Below, piece by piece: positions 1-4,872 of a DNA stretch of 5,770 nucleotides. Both the position numbers and the translations under genes were made by a program. This DNA comes from an uncultured Cytophagales bacterium. GTDB taxonomy: Bacteria; Bacteroidota; Bacteroidia; Cytophagales; Amoebophilaceae. How positions within the stretch are numbered: the first letter of the stretch is position 1; each line of letters starts with the position of its first letter. Where the stretch lies: positions 1 through 5,770 of the forward strand of contig CAJQOF010000065.1 of assembly GCA_905479855.1 (NCBI GenBank), in the 5' to 3' direction. Under the pieces are notes generated by a model. The model saw only the letters and a program-made list of their open reading frames with translations. It had not been told where the DNA came from and ran no database searches.

Positions 1-22
1 GATTTGAGGGGTAATTTCTATT

Positions 23-40
23 GGCATTGTTGCGTAAATA
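23..40 (+). repeat. Possible IS5/IS903-type terminal inverted repeat (solitary)
   Basis: This 18-base stretch starts GGCATTGTTGCG and resembles the 18-bp terminal repeat of IS903-group (IS5 family) elements as I recall it (GGCTTTGTTGAATAAATC), with about 14 matching positions. Read in this orientation the element would extend to the right, yet a non-transposase gene follows and I found no opposite-strand partner in the window. It is therefore at best a remnant end, or chance similarity. The match rests on memory and was not searched. Confidence 0.3.
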
Positions 41-60
41 ACGAGGGGAGTGCCCTTTAC
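34..60 (+). other. Imperfect stem-loop in the leader of the first gene
   Basis: GTAAA (34-38) can pair with TTTAC (56-60), and GGG (45-47) with CCC (53-55), leaving a bulge on the left arm and a short loop. The structure lies upstream of the first gene and next to the IS-end-like sequence. It has no T-run, so it is not an intrinsic terminator. It could be part of an IS subterminal region, a 5' UTR structure, or chance. Confidence 0.2.
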
Positions 61-123
61 AGCGTTTAAATGCACTGGAGCATACAATGTCGGTTTGTGG
101 CGATTATGCAAAATTCTATTGAC

Positions 124-1161
124 ATGCAAAGACAGCGATTAAAATCTTCTTGGGCCTGTTTAGGGATGTGTAACGTCCTCTTGTTAGTTGCTTTTATATT
201 GCTGATAACTGGTACAAAGATATGTGCCCAGGCCAAGGGTGACTACGCAGAAGCGCTACAAAAGGCAGATGTCCTACGAGAAAAAGGGGATCTGGATGGA
301 GCCTTTTTGCAATATCAGGCATTGGGGAGAACCCACCCGAAGAATGTAGCGATTATGTACAGACTTTCTGGAACAAAAGCCCTATTAGCAGTCGGATTAG
401 AAGCGTATAAAGATGCATTGGAAATGCTAAAAAAAGCTTTGTCTCACGACCATTATCTTGAAGGTTTTATACATGGTGCACATTCAGGTGATTTTATGAA
501 CCTTCTTCTAGCGCTTGAACGGCAAGAACTTCAAGAATTATCGCATGAAATTGAAACAGTATTCAATCAAAATTTCCCCCTGGCCACTAATACAACACTC
601 GCCTACCAATTGTGGAAAATTTACATTAGGGACCAGGCCTATTACTGGCATATTGCAGTAGGGGGTAAAAAAATAAGCGTAGACTCCCCCATAGTAATGG
701 CGATATGGGACCTCAAGCATCTACTTAATAGGGAAGATCAAATTCAACTAGACGAAATAATTGCCCAACATGGATGGCCAAAGTTCAGTGAGGTAGGGAA
801 GGTAGCTAAGGCAGCTTGCTTGGTTATTCAACATGCTTCTACCAATGAAATTCGTAAGAAGTACTTGCCCCTGTTAGAGGCAGCTTGCAAAGAGGGCGAA
901 GCCGATTGGCGTGGCTATGCACTTATGTATGACCGCATAATGATGAACGAAACTGGCAATCAGTTCTATGGCTCACAATTGCGGACGAGCCCCGATAAGA
1001 ATTGGGTTTATGAGTTTGTTCCTATAGAAGACATTGAGCACCTGAATGAAAGAAGACGTGATAAAGGGCTAGAACCCATCGAGGATTATGCTGCTAGATT
1101 TAATATTGATTGGAAGGCCTATTTGTTGCGCGTAAATCATGGGGAGAAAAGCAACAAATGA
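124..1161 (+). CDS. Secreted DUF6624 family protein with N-terminal TPR-like helices
   Basis: Function is unknown; the C-terminal half looks like DUF6624, an uncharacterised domain common in Bacteroidota. From the ATG at 124 the product is 345 aa. The first 37 residues form a good type I signal peptide: basic start (MQRQRLK), hydrophobic core (NVLLLVAFILLITG) and an AQA-like cleavage site before KGDYAEA. Residues ~39-110 are helical and TPR-like (a KADVLREKGDLDGAFLQYQ helix pair). Residues ~205-330 hold the DUF6624 features: HGWPKFS, CLVIQHA, KKYLPLLEAA, a DRI motif, YGSQ and PIEDIEHLNERRRDKGL. There is no lipobox cysteine, so a soluble periplasmic or exported protein is likely. The frame is also open from ATGs at 70 (363 aa) and 106, but those give an unusually long n-region, so I prefer 124. 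No clear Shine-Dalgarno precedes any of the three. The gene ends 28 bases before mrdA and is probably co-transcribed with it. Confidence 0.75.
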   Translation: MQRQRLKSSWACLGMCNVLLLVAFILLITGTKICAQAKGDYAEALQKADVLREKGDLDGAFLQYQALGRTHPKNVAIMYRLSGTKALLAVGLEAYKDALEMLKKALSHDHYLEGFIHGAHSGDFMNLLLALERQELQELSHEIETVFNQNFPLATNTTLAYQLWKIYIRDQAYYWHIAVGGKKISVDSPIVMAIWDLKHLLNREDQIQLDEIIAQHGWPKFSEVGKVAKAACLVIQHASTNEIRKKYLPLLEAACKEGEADWRGYALMYDRIMMNETGNQFYGSQLRTSPDKNWVYEFVPIEDIEHLNERRRDKGLEPIEDYAARFNIDWKAYLLRVNHGEKSNK

Positions 1162-1179
1162 GTGACTTCCAGATACATT

Positions 1180-1186
1180 AAAAGGT
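1180..1186 (+). promoter_or_regulatory. Weak Shine-Dalgarno for mrdA
   Basis: AAAAGGT lies just before the mrdA ATG at 1190, with about 4 bases between the GG and the start. The spacing is short, so it is only a plausible ribosome-binding site. It supports the ATG at 1190, which is also the start that places the membrane anchor correctly. Confidence 0.4.
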
Positions 1187-1189
1187 CCA

Positions 1190-2989
1190 ATGAAACTCCG
1201 CAGAAGTCATATTATCCAGGCAACCGTTTTGCTCATAGGCACCATTTTCCTTGCGCGATTGCTTTTTATACAGGTATTAAGTGAAGAATATGCGCTGGCC
1301 GCCGAAAAGAATATCGTCCAGCCAGTAGTGGAATATCCTTACCGAGGTGTTATCTACGATAGACATGGGGAATTGTTGGTATGCAATACCCCCATCTATG
1401 ATTTGATGGTTATCCCCAAGGAAGTAAAGCGGTTAGATATCCAGGCTTTTTGCCAAGATTTTAAGCTATGCGCAGCAACGTTTGCGCATAGCCTTACAAA
1501 GGCCAAGGCCTATTCCTACGTAAAGCCTTCTGTCTTCATTAAGAATATATGCGAAGAGCAATGGGCCAGCATACAAGACCGCCTTTCCGAGTACCCAGGG
1601 TTTTTCGTGCAGGTACGCACGGTGCGCCAATATCCGCTGCCCATACTGGCCAATACGTTCGGCTATATCGGTGAGATCAACCCACAACAACTCGCTGCTG
1701 ATACGGTTGGCTATTACGCTCAAGGCGATATGGTTGGCATTAGTGGCTTGGAGAAAATGTATGAAGAGGCACTGAGGGGGCAACGAGGTGTGCGGTATAA
1801 GGTGAGTGATGCACGGGGAATAGTGAAGGGAAGTTTTAAGGAAGGTGCCCTGGACCAAGCCTCTACCCCAGGACAAAACCTTAAGACGACCATAGATAGG
1901 GCATTGCAGGTGTATGGTGAGCGGCTGATGGAGGGTAAACTGGGGAGCATTGTGGCCATAGATCCACAAACAGGTGAAGTTTTAGCGCTGGTCTCAAGCC
2001 CTACTTATGATCCTAATTTGCTGGCAGGGGGGGATTTCAGCAAGCACTTTGGGGCTTTAGAACAAGAGAGCTGCGCGCCGCTCTTTCATAGACCCATCAT
2101 GGCCATGTACCCCCCCGGCTCTATCTTTAAGCTCAACCAAGCACTCATTGCGCTGCAAGAGAAGGTATTGCGTATGAGCACTGCCTATGCATGCGATAAA
2201 CGACTACTCAACTGCCACCCACATCCCTCTCCTTTGCGCTTAAAAGATGCGCTAAAGTATTCTTGCAACCCTTACTTCTACCATGTGTTCAGAAATATTA
2301 TCGGCGCACAAGTTTCCACAAACGCTTATGAAACTACACGTATAGGACTGGAAAAATGGTGCGGCTATCTAAAAAGTTGGGGCTTGGGAAGACCGCTAGG
2401 CATAGATCTTCCTGGCGAAAAAAGTGGCTGTGTACCAGACAGTCAGTTCTATGACAAATGGTATGGGAAGGGCCGGTGGAAAACATCGACCATCAGGTCG
2501 CTAGATATTGGGCAGGGAGAGCTGCTTATTACTCCTTTGCAAATGGCTAACTTCGCTGCCGTTGTGGCCAATAGCGGTTACTACCATACCCCCCACTTGG
2601 TAAAGCAGATAGGTGAAGAGCCCGCGTTGCCCAAGGAGGAAGGCAAACATGAATTAGTGATTGATAACGAGCACTTTGAATTTATTGCCGATGCAATGCA
2701 GGAGAGTGTGGAGGGGGGGACATCCTGGCGCGCACGCACCAAGGGCATCGTGATCTGTGCCAAGACAGGCACAGTGGAAAATCTACATGGCCCCGACCAC
2801 GCCGTTTGTATCGCTTTTTCTCCAAGGGAAAACCCAAAAATCGCCATTGCCGTGTATGTGGAAAATGCTGGCTGGGGATCAAGAGCCGCTGCTTCTATTG
2901 CTGGTTTGCTTATAGAGCAACACATCAAGGGTGAAATCACCCGGCCCTGGCTGGAAAATTATGTACTAAAAGGAGATTTCTTCCATTGA
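1190..2989 (+). CDS. mrdA: Penicillin-binding protein 2, elongasome DD-transpeptidase MrdA
   Basis: This class B PBP crosslinks nascent peptidoglycan during lateral-wall growth, in complex with RodA. The product is 599 aa, a normal length. A single membrane anchor spans residues ~8-30. The dimerisation/pedestal domain follows, with YRGVIYDRHGELL at 51-63 and FGYIGEI at 157-163. The transpeptidase domain (~250-575) has all three catalytic motifs: SIFK at 311-314 (nucleophile S311, within PPGSIFK), SCN at 358-360 and KTG at 525-527. DIGQGELLITPLQMA (439-453) is also typical of the family. A Cys/His cluster (C335, C342, H343, H345, C359) lies between the first two motifs; the CHPHP part is a form I associate with Bacteroidota. 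Twelve cysteines in all is many for an exported domain. The coding sequence holds a perfect 10-bp inverted repeat at 1465-1492 and three 7-base G or C runs. Its stop overlaps the rodA start, implying translational coupling. The identification is secure. Confidence 0.97.
   Translation: MKLRRSHIIQATVLLIGTIFLARLLFIQVLSEEYALAAEKNIVQPVVEYPYRGVIYDRHGELLVCNTPIYDLMVIPKEVKRLDIQAFCQDFKLCAATFAHSLTKAKAYSYVKPSVFIKNICEEQWASIQDRLSEYPGFFVQVRTVRQYPLPILANTFGYIGEINPQQLAADTVGYYAQGDMVGISGLEKMYEEALRGQRGVRYKVSDARGIVKGSFKEGALDQASTPGQNLKTTIDRALQVYGERLMEGKLGSIVAIDPQTGEVLALVSSPTYDPNLLAGGDFSKHFGALEQESCAPLFHRPIMAMYPPGSIFKLNQALIALQEKVLRMSTAYACDKRLLNCHPHPSPLRLKDALKYSCNPYFYHVFRNIIGAQVSTNAYETTRIGLEKWCGYLKSWGLGRPLGIDLPGEKSGCVPDSQFYDKWYGKGRWKTSTIRSLDIGQGELLITPLQMANFAAVVANSGYYHTPHLVKQIGEEPALPKEEGKHELVIDNEHFEFIADAMQESVEGGTSWRARTKGIVICAKTGTVENLHGPDHAVCIAFSPRENPKIAIAVYVENAGWGSRAAASIAGLLIEQHIKGEITRPWLENYVLKGDFFH
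1465..1492 (+). repeat. Perfect 10-bp inverted repeat inside mrdA
   Basis: GCTATGCGCA (1465-1474) is the exact reverse complement of TGCGCATAGC (1483-1492), with an 8-base loop (GCAACGTT). It encodes part of the N-terminal periplasmic region (around FKLCAATFAHS, residues 91-101). No T-run follows, so it is not an ordinary intrinsic terminator. It is a strong potential hairpin in the mRNA; its role is unknown. Confidence 0.7.
2968..2976 (+). promoter_or_regulatory. Strong Shine-Dalgarno for rodA that fixes a TTG start
   Basis: AAAAGGAGA lies 9 bases before the TTG at 2986, inside the last codons of mrdA. It is the best ribosome-binding site in the window. It decides the rodA start, because the next in-frame Met comes only at residue 96, after the first membrane segments. 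TTG and the mrdA TGA share bases (TTGA, 2986-2989). Confidence 0.8.
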
Positions 2990-4266
2990 AAACCAAACAA
3001 AACTTATTAGCGCACATCGACTGGCTGCTGCTCTTGCTCTACGCCAGCTTGGTCATCTTTGGCTGGTGCAACATCTATGCTGTTGGTTATGAGAAAACAC
3101 TTGACCAAAGCCTGTTTGATTTTTCTAGCAGCAGCGGTAAACAGTTTACCTGGATAGTTATTACAGTACTCGCCTGCTTTGTTACTTTTTTCTTTGATAT
3201 CCGCTCTTACCAGTCGTTGGCATACGTCATCTATATTTTTGGTATACTGTTGCTTTTGAGCCCATTGTTTATGGGCGCTGGCACAGGAGGCCACAAAGCT
3301 TGGCTCTGGTTGGGCGGCCAAGGGCAGCCTTCGGAGTTTGCTAAGCTGGCCTGTGCGCTGGCTATGGCCAAATATCTGGACGAAAATAATATGCCCCTTG
3401 CTAGGCTCAAACCACAGTTGGTTTTATGGACGATTATCCTAGTGCCCGTAGCCATCATCTTGTTGCAAGGTGATGTAGGCTCCGGCTTGGTGTTTAGTGC
3501 TTTTGTAATTGTGCTCTACAGAGAAGGGCTACCTGCTTGGTTCATTGTGTTGGGCCTTTTCATGGTTATCCTCTCTGTGCTTATCCTCTTAGTTCCCCAC
3601 CTCTATCTCATTATTGGCACCGTTAGCTTAGCGCTTGTGCTGATTGGTTTGGCCAGAAAGTCTTTAAAAAGAATAATCCTTATCATCTTGCTAACCCTAA
3701 GCACATTGGCCTTGATTGAGGGGTTTCACCTTGTTTTTGAGAAAGTACTAAAGCCTCACCAGCAAAACAGAATTAAGGCACTTGTGGACCCTAATATAGA
3801 CCCGTTAGGTATTGGGTGGAATGTAACCCAATCCAAAATAGCCATTGGCTCTGGCGGATTGTGGGGCAAAGGGTATCTACAAGGAACGCAAACCAAATAT
3901 GGCTTTGTGCCAGAGCAGCGTACGGATTTTATCTTTTGTACAATTGGTGAGGAACATGGATGGATCGGGTCTTTGCTGGTGATTGTTGCTTTTTTGGGGC
4001 TGATATTGAGAATACTCTACCTGGCAGAGCGGCAGAAGCTAAGGTTTGCGCGGGTATATGGCTATAGCGTAGCGGCTGTATTTTTCTTTCACTTTATGAT
4101 TAATATCGGCATGACCATTGGCCTAATGCCGGTTATTGGTATTCCGCTACCTTTTATCAGCTATGGAGGGTCCTCGATGCTCTCCTTTTCGCTGATGCTT
4201 TCTATACTGCTTAAGTTGGACTCTGAAAGAAAGGAGCACCGCTCTTGGCAACAAATTTCTCATTGA
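2986..4266 (+). CDS. rodA: Rod shape-determining protein RodA, SEDS peptidoglycan glycosyltransferase
   Basis: RodA polymerises lipid II into glycan strands at the inner membrane and works as a pair with PBP2, encoded directly upstream. The product is 426 aa, within the SEDS range. It is strongly hydrophobic throughout, consistent with ~10 membrane segments; the first is at ~12-32. Family marks are QPSEFAKLA (114-122), QGDVGSGLVF (161-170), and the large extracellular loop with VDPNIDPLGIGWNVTQSKIA (267-286). D268 is the likely counterpart of the essential Asp of Thermus RodA. PEQRTDFIFCTIGEEHG (309-325) and GIPLPFISYGGSSM (385-398) follow. The DP-x-DPLG loop and QSKIAIGSGG favour RodA over the division paralogue FtsW, as does pairing with mrdA. 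The start is TTG and overlaps the mrdA stop by four bases, so translation is probably coupled. Nothing looks damaged. Older databases call it mrdB. Confidence 0.96.
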   Translation: MKTKQNLLAHIDWLLLLLYASLVIFGWCNIYAVGYEKTLDQSLFDFSSSSGKQFTWIVITVLACFVTFFFDIRSYQSLAYVIYIFGILLLLSPLFMGAGTGGHKAWLWLGGQGQPSEFAKLACALAMAKYLDENNMPLARLKPQLVLWTIILVPVAIILLQGDVGSGLVFSAFVIVLYREGLPAWFIVLGLFMVILSVLILLVPHLYLIIGTVSLALVLIGLARKSLKRIILIILLTLSTLALIEGFHLVFEKVLKPHQQNRIKALVDPNIDPLGIGWNVTQSKIAIGSGGLWGKGYLQGTQTKYGFVPEQRTDFIFCTIGEEHGWIGSLLVIVAFLGLILRILYLAERQKLRFARVYGYSVAAVFFFHFMINIGMTIGLMPVIGIPLPFISYGGSSMLSFSLMLSILLKLDSERKEHRSWQQISH

Positions 4267-4278
4267 TTTTTTGGCTAC

Positions 4279-4731
4279 GTGAAGCAACTCAATCTCCCTC
4301 CTTTTCTCTACAAAATTCAGCCTAGCAAAACTGGCTACCGCATCTTTGATGTGGTGCGCAAGAAGTATGTGCATTTAACGCCTGAAGAATGGGTAAGGCA
4401 GCACTTTCTACATTACTTAATTGATCACCTCGCTTACCCAAAATCACTCACTAGGCTGGAATTGGGCATACAATACAACCACCTCAGCCACCGCCCCGAC
4501 ATTGTGGTCTATGATCGTTTGGGAACCCCGCTGATGCTTGTGGAGTGCAAGGCACCGAGCATTGCGCTTAACCATGATGTTTGGGGGCAGATAGCGCGCT
4601 ACAATGCGCACTTCAGTGCACGCTTGCTCGTTATCACCAATGGCCTAGAACATTATTGTTGGCAAATGGAGTATGCACAAGGAAAGCATATACCGTTGCA
4701 AGAGATACCGCATTTTAGTGCTGTTGTTTAG
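4279..4731 (+). CDS. Stand-alone HsdR N-terminal domain protein (PD-(D/E)xK nuclease fold)
   Basis: This 150-aa protein matches the HSDR_N_2-type domain found at the front of type I restriction subunits, but has no helicase part, and no HsdM or HsdS gene is nearby. The nuclease core is visible: RPDIVV (72-77, D74), then VECKAP (88-93, E89 and K91), then the helix with Q104 and RYN (107-109), matching the PD...ExK...QxxRY pattern. The N-terminal part (QLNLPPFLYKI; RKKYVHLTPEEWVRQHFLHYLI) looks like that of the conserved Bacteroidota family of this length. The fold implies metal-dependent DNA or RNA cleavage or binding; the true role is unknown, and it should not be taken as a working restriction enzyme. 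The start is GTG, 12 bases after the rodA stop in the same frame, with no good Shine-Dalgarno. The last residues and stop fall in a 13-bp tandem repeat, so the natural C-terminus may have changed recently. Confidence 0.85.
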   Translation: MKQLNLPPFLYKIQPSKTGYRIFDVVRKKYVHLTPEEWVRQHFLHYLIDHLAYPKSLTRLELGIQYNHLSHRPDIVVYDRLGTPLMLVECKAPSIALNHDVWGQIARYNAHFSARLLVITNGLEHYCWQMEYAQGKHIPLQEIPHFSAVV

Positions 4732-4752
4732 TGGCGTTGTTTAGTGCTGCTG
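4714..4752 (+). repeat. 13-bp tandem repeat, three copies, across the HsdR_N stop codon
   Basis: Three contiguous 13-base units: TTTAGTGCTGTTG (4714-4726), TTTAGTGGCGTTG (4727-4739) and TTTAGTGCTGCTG (4740-4752). They differ at one to three positions. The stop TAG at 4729-4731 is made at the junction of copies one and two. Because 13 is not a multiple of three, each copy is read in a different frame. Confidence 0.85.
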
Positions 4753-4801
4753 CGCTGCCTTAAGCACATTGCAGCATACCTTTCTTCCAGAATCCTTTTC
4801 C

Positions 4802-4827
4802 AGCGCCTAAATTTGGGGGTTGGCGCT
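4802..4827 (+). other. Intergenic 6-bp dyad upstream of the TPR gene
   Basis: AGCGCC (4802-4807) and GGCGCT (4822-4827) are exact inverted repeats around a 14-base loop containing a G5 run. The dyad sits ~45 bases before the ATG at 4873. No T-run follows on either strand, so a terminator is unlikely. It could be a 5' UTR stem-loop, an operator half-site pair, or chance. Apart from this and the 13-bp repeat, the 141-base gap shows only a weak TGCTGC/GCAGCA pairing (4748-4776) followed by a broken T-rich stretch. Confidence 0.25.
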
Positions 4828-4872
4828 ATTATCAGTCTCAACGTCTTCCAATACCGCTTTACGCTATACCCT

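Noticed and set aside
119..145. TTGACA (119-124) and TAAAAT (140-145), resembling a sigma-70 promoter
   Set aside because: Spacing is only 15 bases, it lies within the first gene's frame, and Bacteroidota promoters normally use a different -33/-7 pattern.
124..240. Lipoprotein signal for the DUF6624 protein
   Set aside because: The cysteine near the end of the hydrophobic core is preceded by Thr-Lys-Ile, which does not fit a lipobox; an AQA signal peptidase I site fits better.
1466..1969. Long minus-strand open frame opposite mrdA
   Set aside because: It lies fully inside a secure gene on the other strand, has no recognisable domain, and is a shadow of the mrdA codons.
4279..4731. Type I restriction-modification system
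   Set aside because: Only the N-terminal nuclease-like domain is present; there is no helicase region, HsdM or HsdS in the window.
4744..4790. Possible intrinsic terminator after the HsdR_N gene
   Set aside because: The TGCTGC/GCAGCA stem has a long loop and only a broken T-stretch (TTTCTT) well after it, partly created by the 13-bp repeat; too weak to call.
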